DNA of 17,109 nucleotides from the NCBI GenBank assembly GCA_945949385.1, contig CAMFEL010000027.1:1-17109 (forward strand), in the 5' to 3' direction. This DNA comes from an uncultured Clostridia bacterium. Lineage in GTDB: Bacteria; Bacillota; Clostridia; Oscillospirales; CAG-272. A program made the position numbers and the translations under genes. The notes under the pieces were generated by a model. That model had not been told where the DNA came from, did no database searches, and saw only the letters and a list, made by a program, of their open reading frames with translations. Below are positions 8,533 through 15,346 of the stretch, one piece after another. Every line of letters begins with the position of its first letter. Position 1 is the first letter of the stretch.

Positions 8533-9744
8533 TCAGGTTCTGTAATCCCCGTTTATCTTCACATAGTCGTAGGTAAGATCGCAGCCCCAGGCGCAGGCTC
8601 TCTCCGCTCCGCTGTTAAGGTTTACCAGTATTTCTATTTCGTCCTCGGAAAGTATTTCCTTTGCCGCCTCCTCGGAAAAAGGCACTCCCGACCCTCCTCG
8701 GCACACCTCAATTTTACCCTTGCCGGAGGAAAAAAACACATCTATCTTTCCCGTATCCACCGCCGCTCCGCTGTAGCCGACGGCACACAGCACGCGCCCC
8801 CAGTTGGCGTCGGAGCCGAACATGGCGGCCTTTACGAGAGATGAACAAATCACACTTTTGGCTACCGTTTTTGCCTGCAATATGCTTTCGGCTCCGCTGA
8901 CTTTGCATTCCAGGAGCTTGGTTGCTCCCTCTCCGTCGGCGGCAATGCGGCGGCACAGGTAAACGGTCACCGTGTTAAGCGCTTTCATAAAGGCGGCAAA
9001 GTCCTCGCCCTCATCGCAGATTTCGGGGTTGCCCGCCATACCGTTTGCCATAAGCGTCACCATATCGTTGGTGGAGGTGTCCCCGTCCACGCTTACCATA
9101 TTAAAGGTGTCCGCCACATCGGAGGACAGCGCTTTCTGAAGCATTTCACTGCTGACGGCGCAGTCGGTTGTCAGAAACACAAGCATGGTGGCCATATTGG
9201 GGTGTATCATGCCGGAGCCCTTGGCAATGCCGCCGATCTTGCACTCAACGCCTCCCACCTCAAAGCTTACGGCTATTTCCTTTACCTTGGTGTCGGTGGT
9301 CATTATTCCCTCCGCCGCCTGTGCGGAGCAGTCTCCGAGAGCCTTTACAAGCTGCGGTATCCCTGCGCGTATAGGCTCAATATCCAGAGGCTGACCGATA
9401 ACTCCCGTGGATGCAACTATTACATCTTCCGCGCCGATCCCCAGCTCCTGCGCCAGGAGAGAGCTCATCTTTTCGGCTATTTCAATTCCGTCGGCGTTAC
9501 AGGTGTTGGCATTGCCGCTGTTGCAGATGACCGCCTGCGCCTTACCGTTTGAGAGATGCTCCTTTGTTACAATAAGGGGCGCGCCCTTTACAAGATTTGT
9601 GGTGTATACCGCCGCCGCGTTTGCGGGCACCTCGCTGTATATAAGCGCAATGTCGCGCTTGCCCCTGTTTTTCCTGATTCCGCAATGAATACCCGAAGCG
9701 CTGAAGCCTTCAGCCGCACAAACTCCGCCTTTTATCTGTTCCAT
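8533..9744 (-). CDS. argJ: Bifunctional ornithine acetyltransferase / N-acetylglutamate synthase
   Basis: ArgJ moves the acetyl group from N-acetylornithine to glutamate, recycling acetyl groups, and in the bifunctional form can also use acetyl-CoA. The oxyanion-hole segment ASTGVIG (111-117) and the autoprocessing nucleophile Thr186 in KGSGMIHPNMATML are visible, so the precursor should cleave itself into alpha and beta chains between Ala185 and Thr186. The ATG at 9744 gives 403 residues and has AGGA seven bases upstream; an in-frame TTG two codons earlier (9750) is the alternative. It lies 20 bases after argC. The presence of argJ with no argA or argE in the window indicates the cyclic pathway. 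Mono- versus bifunctionality cannot be told from sequence alone. Confidence 0.95.
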   Translation of the reverse strand: MEQIKGGVCAAEGFSASGIHCGIRKNRGKRDIALIYSEVPANAAAVYTTNLVKGAPLIVTKEHLSNGKAQAVICNSGNANTCNADGIEIAEKMSSLLAQELGIGAEDVIVASTGVIGQPLDIEPIRAGIPQLVKALGDCSAQAAEGIMTTDTKVKEIAVSFEVGGVECKIGGIAKGSGMIHPNMATMLVFLTTDCAVSSEMLQKALSSDVADTFNMVSVDGDTSTNDMVTLMANGMAGNPEICDEGEDFAAFMKALNTVTVYLCRRIAADGEGATKLLECKVSGAESILQAKTVAKSVICSSLVKAAMFGSDANWGRVLCAVGYSGAAVDTGKIDVFFSSGKGKIEVCRGGSGVPFSEEAAKEILSEDEIEILVNLNSGAERACAWGCDLTYDYVKINGDYRT

Positions 9745-9764
9745 TTTCAAGTCCTCACTTTTTG

Positions 9765-10697
9765 TTATAGCTTTAAGCCGTATTCCTTACTGCATCCCAG
9801 CGCCAGATTGAGACATTCCAGCGCCGTGCCCGAAGCACCTTTGCCCAGATTGTCGTACACCGCCAGAAGCAGTATTCTTTCACCGTTTCCGCCCACGGAA
9901 ACGTACATACTGTCTTTTCCGCAAAGCTCGGCGGCAGACAGAAAGCCGTCATGTCCCGCCGTCTCGCAAAAGCTTACCACACTGTCCTTATAAAGACTTC
10001 TGTACGCGTCGGCAATGTCCGCCGAAGTATGTCCCTTGCAAAGGCTTTCGGCAAACAGGGGCACCGTCACCTGCATACCGCTGTAAAAATCCGAAACCAC
10101 GGGGCAGAATACGGGGAAGCTGTCAAGCCCCGTGACCGTCTTCATCTCGGCAAGGTGCTTATGCTGCTGACCCATGGCGTACTGCCGGGGAGCGCAAAGC
10201 TCAAAATCTCTGTCGGTCGCCTCATAGTCGGCAATCATTTTTTTGCCGCCGCCGCTGTATCCCGTAAGAGAAAAGCAGGAAAGCCGCTCCGACGCGTCAA
10301 TGATTCCCGCCTTTACAAGTGGGTACACCAATGCTATAAAGCCGCTTGCGTGACAGCCGGGCACCGCAATGCGCTTTGCGGCGGATATTTTCTCCGCCTG
10401 CTCCTCCGACAGCTCCGGAAATCCGTAAACCCAGCCGGGCTTTGTGCGGTGAGCGGTGGAAGCGTCTATTATCACAGTGTCGGGATTTTCCACCAGGGAA
10501 ACGGACTCCCGCGCCGCCTCGTCGGGCAGACAAAGCACGGCGACATCGGCAGAGTTCAGCGCTTCGCGCTTTGCCTCGATGCTTTTTTTCTCCGTCTCCG
10601 GCAAAGTGATAAGCTCAATATCGTCTCTTGCCTGAAGCCTCTCCCGAATTCTCAGTCCGGTAGTACCCGAGCTTCCGTCAATAAAAACTTTTTTCAT
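9765..10697 (-). CDS. argC: N-acetyl-gamma-glutamyl-phosphate reductase, short type
   Basis: ArgC uses NADPH to reduce N-acetylglutamyl phosphate to the semialdehyde. The N-terminal Rossmann segment KVFIDGSSGTTGLRIRERL and the catalytic Cys115 in VPGCHASGF are clear. With GWVYGFPELS, TGYSGGGKKMIADYE and a length of 310 residues it fits the short type 2 family, not the ~345-residue B. subtilis form. The ATG at 10697 has GGAG nine bases upstream and matches the family start. The frame stays open upstream, and an ATG at 10778 with GGGAG seven bases upstream could add a 27-residue Arg- and Cys-rich extension. It is the first gene of the operon, about 140 bases after the predicted transcription start. 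Confidence 0.94.
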   Translation of the reverse strand: MKKVFIDGSSGTTGLRIRERLQARDDIELITLPETEKKSIEAKREALNSADVAVLCLPDEAARESVSLVENPDTVIIDASTAHRTKPGWVYGFPELSEEQAEKISAAKRIAVPGCHASGFIALVYPLVKAGIIDASERLSCFSLTGYSGGGKKMIADYEATDRDFELCAPRQYAMGQQHKHLAEMKTVTGLDSFPVFCPVVSDFYSGMQVTVPLFAESLCKGHTSADIADAYRSLYKDSVVSFCETAGHDGFLSAAELCGKDSMYVSVGGNGERILLLAVYDNLGKGASGTALECLNLALGCSKEYGLKL

Positions 10698-10836
10698 ATA
10701 GTAATGCTCCGTAAACAGCTTCAGCGCACGGCAAACCCCACATAAGCGAAAGCCGGGAAGACAGCGCTTCTGCCTCATATCCGCTCTCCCGCCGTGCCGC
10801 AAACTGAGTTGTAAATGTTTGAATATTTAATATTCT
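10698..10836 (-). promoter_or_regulatory. Structured leader of the arg operon
   Basis: This is the predicted untranslated leader between the promoter and argC. It contains a 7-base inverted repeat GCACGGC/GCCGTGC (10726-10732 and 10791-10797) enclosing a smaller pair AAGCG/CGCTT (10744-10748 and 10765-10769). An in-frame ATG at 10778 has its own GGGAG and opens a 27-codon segment with Arg at positions 2, 5, 11 and 17 that runs straight into argC. No T-tract terminator or T-box motif is seen. Confidence 0.4.
10820..10835. promoter_or_regulatory. Candidate arginine-repressor operator at the start site
   Basis: GAATATTTAATATTC (10821-10835) is a perfect 7-1-7 palindrome just downstream of the -10 box, at about the transcription start. 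With the preceding T it contains TGAAT plus an AT core plus ATTC, resembling the ARG-box pattern TGAATWWWWATTCA but with a longer centre. ArgR/AhrC binding is inferred from sequence and position only. Confidence 0.55.
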
Positions 10837-10842
10837 TGCATA

Positions 10843-10871
10843 ATTATACATTTTATCCCCTGATTTGTCAA
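10843..10871 (-). promoter_or_regulatory. Sigma-A promoter of the arg operon
   Basis: On the minus strand TTGACA (10871-10866) and TATAAT (10848-10843) are separated by exactly 17 bases. Both hexamers are perfect consensus matches. Transcription should begin near 10836 and read argC through carB. Confidence 0.92.
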
Positions 10872-10889
10872 GGGTTTTTGGATATAAAA

Positions 10890-10900
10890 TGAATATTTAT
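10890..10900. promoter_or_regulatory. Second candidate operator half-site upstream of the -35
   Basis: TGAATATTTAT repeats the first 10 bases of the 10820 motif exactly, 70 bp away and on the other side of the promoter. Only the left half resembles an ARG box. A pair of sites bracketing a promoter is the usual layout for ArgR-type repression. Confidence 0.4.
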
Positions 10901-10904
10901 AAAG

Positions 10905-10961
10905 ATTTGTTGAATACGCCGAAAATGCGGGTTCAACGCACTTTTGCAAAGTTACTTTGCA
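10905..10961. repeat. Pair of inverted repeats upstream of the arg promoter
   Basis: GTTGAA/TTCAAC (10909-10914 and 10932-10937) forms one stem, with CGC and GCG also able to pair inside it. TGCAAAGT-T-ACTTTGCA (10945-10961) is a perfect 17-base palindrome. Its arm TTTTGCAAAG (10942-10951) is the same 10-mer as the hairpin arm at 7518-7527 in the same operon. Function is unknown. Confidence 0.5.
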
Positions 10962-10985
10962 CATAAAAGCACCCCGCGGTTCCCT

Positions 10986-11193
10986 CCGCATACGTCAGGA
11001 TACTGAATCAAAACCACCGGCAAGCCGGAGGTCCCCGCTGCGGCTGTAAGCCGCTGCCGGCGGCGGGGGATTAGAAGCCCACCGATACTTCCGACATTTG
11101 CATGTTTGCCCCACAGCCGCAAATGCGGCTGGATTGTCAGGCGGCAAAAGCCTCTTTTGAACCACCTCGATAGCAGGTGGTTTTCGGAATACC
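10986..11193. repeat. Structured interspersed repeat, copy 1
   Basis: About 208 bases are shared with the segment at 15347-15684. Landmarks in order are CCGGC-AA-GCCGG (11017-11028), GCGGCT-GTA-AGCCGC (11040-11054), a GCCGGCGGCGGGG run, TTTGCATGTTTGCCCC, CAGCCGC-AAAT-GCGGCTG (11114-11131), GGCAAAAGCCTC, and a terminal hairpin ACCACCT/AGGTGGT (11161-11167 and 11175-11181). The block around 11038-11070 is identical to copy 2 apart from one G. No convincing protein is encoded. The right end abuts the A-run that forms the T-tract of the spoIIE terminator. Confidence 0.75.
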
Positions 11194-11223
11194 AAAAAGG
11201 CGGCGGAAAATATCTCCGCCGCC
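11194..11223 (-). terminator. Rho-independent terminator of spoIIE
   Basis: On the minus strand a perfect 9-base-pair stem (arms 11215-11223 and 11199-11207, GGCGGCGGA/TCCGCCGCC) with a 7-base loop is followed by TTTTT (11198-11194). It starts 32 bases after the spoIIE stop codon. Confidence 0.9.
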
Positions 11224-11255
11224 TTTATGTTTATTCACTTTTTAAGCATACCCGA

Positions 11256-13610
11256 TTAATTGTTTTCCGTTTCCGTAACCTTCATGACGCACACCGTAAT
11301 ATCGTCGCTTTTGCCGCTTTTCTCAGCCGCAGTCTCCCCGATAAGCCTTGCGGTCTGTGCGGGAGAATCGGGGCGGCAAAGTCCGCCGCACAAAAGCTCG
11401 TACAGCCAGGGACAGTCCTCATAGCTTCCCGTCACGCCGTCGCTCATCATTATAACGGTGTCCCCAGCCATCAGCTCAAAAGAAACTGCCTCGGCGTCAA
11501 GGGCGCGCATTATGCCCACAGGTACGGTTTTTGAATGAAGACGGTAAAGCTGCCCATTTCTTATTACAAAGGAAGGCGCCGCACCGCTTTTTATAAACCG
11601 TGCTCTGCCCGTATACAGATCCGCCTCCATAAGGTCGACCGTTGTAAACTGCTCTCCGCCGCTGCCTCTTACAAAGCAGTTCAGCATTTCCAAAGCGCTT
11701 CGCATAGGGCATCCCGCGGACAGAAGCTTTTCAAGAAACATGGAAGAAACTCCGCTTATAACCGCGGCGTCATGACCGCTGCCCATTCCGTCGGACACAA
11801 GAGTATAGAAATACCCCTCTCCGTTTTTGAAGGAACAAACACTGTCACCGCTTGTGTTCTCCCGTGCTCCAGCCGCGCTGTATCTGCCGGTCTTTATTGC
11901 AAATTTCGGTACTGTATGACAGGAAGCGGACACGCTGCCGGAGTCAACGGAAAACTCAAGCGGCGACATACGGCAGCCAAGCACGCGCCCTATGCACTCG
12001 CGCACATCGTTTTCCCCGGCTCTCACCGTAGACATATCTACGGAGCGCATAAACACATGCCTTGCCCGCGTGCCGTATACGGAAGCACCGGCAAAGGAAA
12101 AGCCCTCTCTGTCAAGCTCCTCTCTCAGGATTTCCTCCGCTTCGCCGTCTCGCTCCCAGCCGCCGTCTCCCTCTCCCGCTTCGCGAAGAAGCGACGCCAC
12201 GGCACCGTAATCGGAGGCAAACAGCTCCGCGCTTTTGCAGCTTTCCGACATACACGCCGCCCGTCTTGCGGAGGTGTTGACAGCATCAATTATGGAATCT
12301 ATTTTGTAGCATCTCCGTGCCAGCTCCTCCGGCACAAGCTTTGCGCTGACGCTACCCCTTACGGCAAGCCTCGCCGACATCCTGTCAAAAAATGCGGTGA
12401 CCTCCCTTTCGCAAATTCCCGAGCATTGCTCCTCATTTTTGCAGCCGCAGCAAAACCGCGCTCTCGCCGCCGTGCATATGCGATAGGACTCCTCGCGGGA
12501 GGGGCATTTCAGCTTGTCGCATACACTGAGCAGCATTTTTGACAAAGAATCGAGAGAGGCTCCGATAGCCTCATACCGCTTGTCCGAGGAGCGCAGACGA
12601 CTGAGAATTGCCCCGTCTCCCTGCCCCGCCTCGCTTATATCCAAAAAGGCGGGAAGCGTGCGCGGCAGAATATTCAGATGCCGCAGAGGGGTAAGCACCG
12701 CCGCCGCAAGACATATTTCGGGAAAAGTGTCCGTAAGAAAAGAAAGACCCGAAAAAAGTATTCCGAAAGCGGACGAGCACATCGCGCTTAACGTCACCGC
12801 GCCGCCGCGCAGCTTGTCGGAAAGAAGTGACAAGGTCAGCGCCGCAATTGCCAAAACGGGAGCTGCGGCAGTCTCTCCCAGCGCGATACCGCAGGCGACT
12901 CCCACGGCAACGCCGTATGCGGTACCGCCGGCAACTGTAAAATATACAGTTGCCGAAAATGCAAACACCGTCCCCGGGTCAAAGCCTATGCCGATACCGC
13001 TGAGGGCTGCCGTCAGAATACCGAACAGAGCGCAAACGCCTATAAGCCGCTTTGACGGCGCACTTTCACGGCTGCAAAGATACATAAACGCGGCGGTAAA
13101 TGCGGCACAGACAAAAACTCCGCATACGGCCGAGGCAATGCCGTAGTACAGTCCGTCTGTAGTAAATATGCCCACAAGTCCCAGACCTGCCGCGGCAGCC
13201 GCCGCCACGGTAACGCGAAGATATCCCGCCTCTCTGAACAGCCGTCTGAAAGCCTTGCCGCGCCGCAAAGCTCCCTCCGACGCGCCTATAATTATGCGAA
13301 CGCCTAAAATCAAGAAAAGAATCAGTATCTGCCACAAAGCGCCCCGGCTCATGGCAAGAGTACCCAGCATAGCGCCTGCAAACGCGCATACTGTATTTAC
13401 ACTTCCGCTTGCGGCGCACACCGCCGCCGCTCCGAAGGGATATGTACCCATAGGGCCTCGGGTGGCGCTGAGCACAAACGACAGCACAGTCACCGCGGCG
13501 GGCACCGCAAGTCTGCGTGCGGCGGCGCCCGCGCCGCCTATTTGCTCCGAGGCGCGCTTAATAAATCCCCTTACCTCTTCTCCCTGAACAAATGCTCTTT
13601 TCTTTTTCAT
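11256..13610 (-). CDS. spoIIE: Stage II sporulation protein E, membrane-bound serine phosphatase
   Basis: SpoIIE dephosphorylates the anti-anti-sigma factor SpoIIAA at the asymmetric septum and so activates sigma-F in the forespore. The 784 residues (B. subtilis: 827) show the family layout: an N-terminal region of roughly ten hydrophobic membrane segments (about 30-320), a central region with a Cys cluster (CTAARARFCCGCKNEEQC), and a C-terminal PP2C-type phosphatase. Metal-site aspartates are visible in VSDGMGSGHD (Asp607), MSDGVTGS (Asp724) and SGKSDDIT (Asp769/770). The ATG at 13610 begins MKKKRAFVQG and fits the family; the open frame 58 codons upstream includes the leader hairpins and is not family-like. 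A clear Shine-Dalgarno is lacking (ACGGGT about 10 bases upstream). It is monocistronic, with its own terminator. Confidence 0.95.
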   Translation of the reverse strand: MKKKRAFVQGEEVRGFIKRASEQIGGAGAAARRLAVPAAVTVLSFVLSATRGPMGTYPFGAAAVCAASGSVNTVCAFAGAMLGTLAMSRGALWQILILFLILGVRIIIGASEGALRRGKAFRRLFREAGYLRVTVAAAAAAGLGLVGIFTTDGLYYGIASAVCGVFVCAAFTAAFMYLCSRESAPSKRLIGVCALFGILTAALSGIGIGFDPGTVFAFSATVYFTVAGGTAYGVAVGVACGIALGETAAAPVLAIAALTLSLLSDKLRGGAVTLSAMCSSAFGILFSGLSFLTDTFPEICLAAAVLTPLRHLNILPRTLPAFLDISEAGQGDGAILSRLRSSDKRYEAIGASLDSLSKMLLSVCDKLKCPSREESYRICTAARARFCCGCKNEEQCSGICEREVTAFFDRMSARLAVRGSVSAKLVPEELARRCYKIDSIIDAVNTSARRAACMSESCKSAELFASDYGAVASLLREAGEGDGGWERDGEAEEILREELDREGFSFAGASVYGTRARHVFMRSVDMSTVRAGENDVRECIGRVLGCRMSPLEFSVDSGSVSASCHTVPKFAIKTGRYSAAGARENTSGDSVCSFKNGEGYFYTLVSDGMGSGHDAAVISGVSSMFLEKLLSAGCPMRSALEMLNCFVRGSGGEQFTTVDLMEADLYTGRARFIKSGAAPSFVIRNGQLYRLHSKTVPVGIMRALDAEAVSFELMAGDTVIMMSDGVTGSYEDCPWLYELLCGGLCRPDSPAQTARLIGETAAEKSGKSDDITVCVMKVTETENN

Positions 13611-13716
13611 GCTTTCATACCCGTCTTTCCCTCTGCATATGATGTGATGTAAGATTTCAAATATCCTGCGAGCCGCTGTTTTCGCTCGCGGTATACCGAT
13701 AATATATCCCGGGAAA

Positions 13717-13739
13717 GAAAAAAGGGGTCGTTTCCCCTT
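13717..13739 (-). terminator. Terminator-like hairpin in the spoIIE upstream region
   Basis: On the minus strand AAGGGG (13739-13734) and CCCCTT (13727-13722) pair around a six-base loop and run into seven T residues (13723-13717). It lies about 50 bases beyond the abrB terminator and 107 bases before the spoIIE ATG. It may be a back-up terminator or an element of the spoIIE leader. The rest of 13611-13716 shows a 10-base palindrome CGGTATACCG (13689-13698) and the stem CGAGC/GCTCG (13669-13688) but no clear promoter. Confidence 0.55.
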
Positions 13740-13791
13740 ATCGCCGCGGCTGTGTTTTTGACAGAGAAAAGCGGGAAAAGTCACAAAGAAA

Positions 13792-13842
13792 AATTCCCCT
13801 TGTCTTTCGGGTCGCCTTACGGCGGGAAAAGACAGGGGAATT
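13792..13842. terminator. Bidirectional terminator behind the AbrB-like gene
   Basis: AATTCCCC (13792-13799) pairs with GGGGAATT (13835-13842) and the stem continues inward through TGTCTTTC and GAAAAGACA with one bulge. On the minus strand it is followed by TTTTTCTTTG and on the plus strand by ATTTTTTTG. It ends minus-strand transcription about 50 bases after the abrB-like stop. A smaller stem GACAAG/CTTGTC (13869-13895) lies directly after that stop. Confidence 0.85.
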
Positions 13843-13895
13843 ATTTTTTTGCGCTCGATTGTTCATTTGACAAGGGAGACGGGAATATACTTGTC

Positions 13896-14141
13896 TTAGC
13901 TGAGGAGCTTAAGCTCTGCGGCGCAGGCATGGCATACCCGCTTGTTTTTGTAAATGATAACATTCTCCGCTTCTCCGCAGAAAATACATGCAGGAGCGTA
14001 CTTCTGCAGGATAACGCGGTCTTTTTCGGAGAAGATCTCAACTCCGTCACCGGGGCTCAGATCCATAAGACGTCTGGTTTCGATGGGAAGAACTATCCTC
14101 CCCAGCTCATCGATTTTTCTGACCATGCCAAGTGATTTCAT
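13896..14141 (-). CDS. AbrB-family transition-state regulator with Cys4 tail
   Basis: The 81-residue protein is a small DNA-binding regulator. Residues 1-48 form the AbrB/SpoVT swapped-hairpin domain (GMVRKIDELGRIVLPIETRR, then GDGVEIF and RVILQKY). Residues 52-73 carry CIFC and CHAC, a CxxC-14-CxxC arrangement that probably binds zinc and is common in clostridial AbrB proteins. The ATG at 14141 has a strong GGAGG seven bases upstream. A near-consensus sigma-A promoter lies within 60 bases, and a terminator follows, so the gene is a single unit. It is divergent from spmAB across 75 bases. In B. subtilis AbrB represses post-exponential genes; the target set here is unknown, and the paralogue name (AbrB versus Abh or SpoVT) cannot be fixed. 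Confidence 0.9.
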   Translation of the reverse strand: MKSLGMVRKIDELGRIVLPIETRRLMDLSPGDGVEIFSEKDRVILQKYAPACIFCGEAENVIIYKNKRVCHACAAELKLLS

Positions 14142-14171
14142 ATCAGACCCTCCGTTCCAATTTCTGATACT

Positions 14172-14200
14172 ATTTTAACAATTTTTACAGAAAATGTCAA
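14172..14200 (-). promoter_or_regulatory. Sigma-A promoter of the AbrB-like gene
   Basis: TTGACA (14200-14195) and TAAAAT (14177-14172) are spaced by 17 bases on the minus strand. The -35 box lies only three bases from the GGGAG ribosome binding site of the divergent spmA (from 14203), so regulation of the two genes must share the same DNA. Confidence 0.85.
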
Positions 14201-14216
14201 TAGGGAGTGACAAATT

Positions 14217-14816
14217 TTGATTGAAAAGTGTTTTTTTGTGCTTGTTATCCTGTCGATCGGCTTCGGATTTTGTACGGGAAATATGAGCGAAGTCTCCAAT
14301 GCCGCCCTTGACGGCGCGGCAAATGCCGTCACCGTAGTCATTTCTTTGTGCGGCGCCATGTGCCTGTGGAACGGGGTAATGGAGGTGCTGAAGGAAAGCG
14401 GCGCGGTGCGCGCTCTTTCCCGTCTGCTGTCCCCCGTGCTAAAACACGCCTTTCCCGAAACATGGAAAAGCGGGGCAGGCAGGGACGAGGTTTGCGCCGC
14501 CCTTTGCGCAAACATACTGGGAATAGGAAACGCCGCCACTCCCCTTGCCCTTTCGGCAATGAAAAAAATGAGCGGCGTCTGTAAGGACAGCCGAGCCTCC
14601 GACGATATGGTGACCTTTGCCGCCCTCGGCGCAGCCTCTCTGGATCTGCTTCCCACCACGCTTATTGCCCTGAGGCGTGGGGCTGGAAGCGCATCTCCCT
14701 ACGACATAATCGTCCCCATCTGGATCTGCTCCGCGTGCTGCGCAGCCGTAACCGTTATTCTTTGCCGCTTATCCGCCCTTTTTGCAAAAGGCAGGAGGCG
14801 CCGTGGAAATAATTGA
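14217..14816 (+). CDS. spmA: Spore maturation protein A
   Basis: SpmA is a membrane protein needed with SpmB for full dehydration of the spore core. The 199 residues match the family length and show several hydrophobic segments (for example CFFVLVILSIGFGFC at 5-19 and VTVVISLCGAMCLW) and the family hallmark NILGIGNAATPLALSAMKKM. It belongs to the nucleoside-recognition/Gate fold group. The start codon is TTG at 14217, with GGGAG nine bases upstream; the next ATG (14283) would remove the first membrane segment that homologues have. It overlaps spmB by 14 bases. No sigma-E or sigma-G promoter could be recognised with confidence in the 75 bases upstream. Confidence 0.93.
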   Translation: MIEKCFFVLVILSIGFGFCTGNMSEVSNAALDGAANAVTVVISLCGAMCLWNGVMEVLKESGAVRALSRLLSPVLKHAFPETWKSGAGRDEVCAALCANILGIGNAATPLALSAMKKMSGVCKDSRASDDMVTFAALGAASLDLLPTTLIALRRGAGSASPYDIIVPIWICSACCAAVTVILCRLSALFAKGRRRRGNN

Positions 14817-15330
14817 AAGGCTCGCCTCCTTTATAATACCGGCGGTGCTTTTGCTGTGCGCCGTCCTTATGATAAAGATAAAAGGCGGCGGAAAAGCGTT
14901 TATGACGGGAGCGGGAGAAGGACTGCGCACCGCAGTACGGCTTATCCCCACCATGGTCATGCTGTGCGTAGGGCTTTCCATGCTGTGCGCATCGGGAGCC
15001 GTGGAATGGCTGACGGGACTCATCTCTCCCTTGACCGACAGGCTGGGAATACCGGCTGATATAATTCCGCTTATACTTACCCGGCCCGTTTCCGGCTCCG
15101 CATCCACCGCCGCATATGCCGATCTGCTTGAAAGATGCGGCCCCGACAGTGCCGCCGCGCTGTGCGCCTCCGTCATAATGGGTTCATCGGATACGCTTAT
15201 TTATGTAATAACCGTATATTTCTCCGCCGCAGAAAACATAAAGGGGACGCGCCACGCTTTCCCTGTTGCCGCCGCGGTCATGGTGCTGTGCGTGGTGCTG
15301 TCGTGTATACTGTACCGCATTTTCTTTTAG
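14803..15330 (+). CDS. spmB: Spore maturation protein B
   Basis: SpmB partners SpmA in lowering spore core water content. The 175 residues (B. subtilis: 178) begin VEIIERLASFIIPAVLLL and include the family segments RLIPTMVMLCVGLSML, PADIIPLILTRPVSGSAS and MGSSDTLIYVITVYFSA, with a hydrophobic C-terminus. The GTG at 14803 is chosen because AGGAGG sits four bases upstream and the protein then aligns with homologues from residue 1; a TTG at 14782 in the same frame is the alternative. The gene starts inside the end of spmA, so the two are probably translationally coupled. It is followed by a repeat and a bidirectional terminator. Confidence 0.93.
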   Translation: MEIIERLASFIIPAVLLLCAVLMIKIKGGGKAFMTGAGEGLRTAVRLIPTMVMLCVGLSMLCASGAVEWLTGLISPLTDRLGIPADIIPLILTRPVSGSASTAAYADLLERCGPDSAAALCASVIMGSSDTLIYVITVYFSAAENIKGTRHAFPVAAAVMVLCVVLSCILYRIFF

Positions 15331-15346
15331 TCGATTGCATAAAATC

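Noticed and set aside
10698..10836. T-box riboswitch or classical attenuator in the arg leader
   Set aside because: No T-box motif (GGTGGNACCGCG-like) and no terminator with a T-tract occur in the leader.
11134..11193. Possible group II intron domain V at the terminator-proximal end of the repeat
   Set aside because: The terminator-adjacent position suggested a group IIC intron remnant, but the hairpin ACCACCT/AGGTGGT lacks the 34-base domain V form with its catalytic triad, and copy 2 has lost the pairing.
10995..11195. Small minus-strand frame with a PPPPAAAYSR segment, similar to one at 15278-15514
   Set aside because: The shared peptide arises only from the shared structured repeat. There is no ribosome binding site, and the frames break at different points, so these are repeat shadows and not genes.
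14160..14200. Sigma-E or sigma-G promoter for spmA
   Set aside because: GATACTAT at 14165-14172 loosely resembles a sporulation -10 box, but no matching -35 element is present at the right distance.
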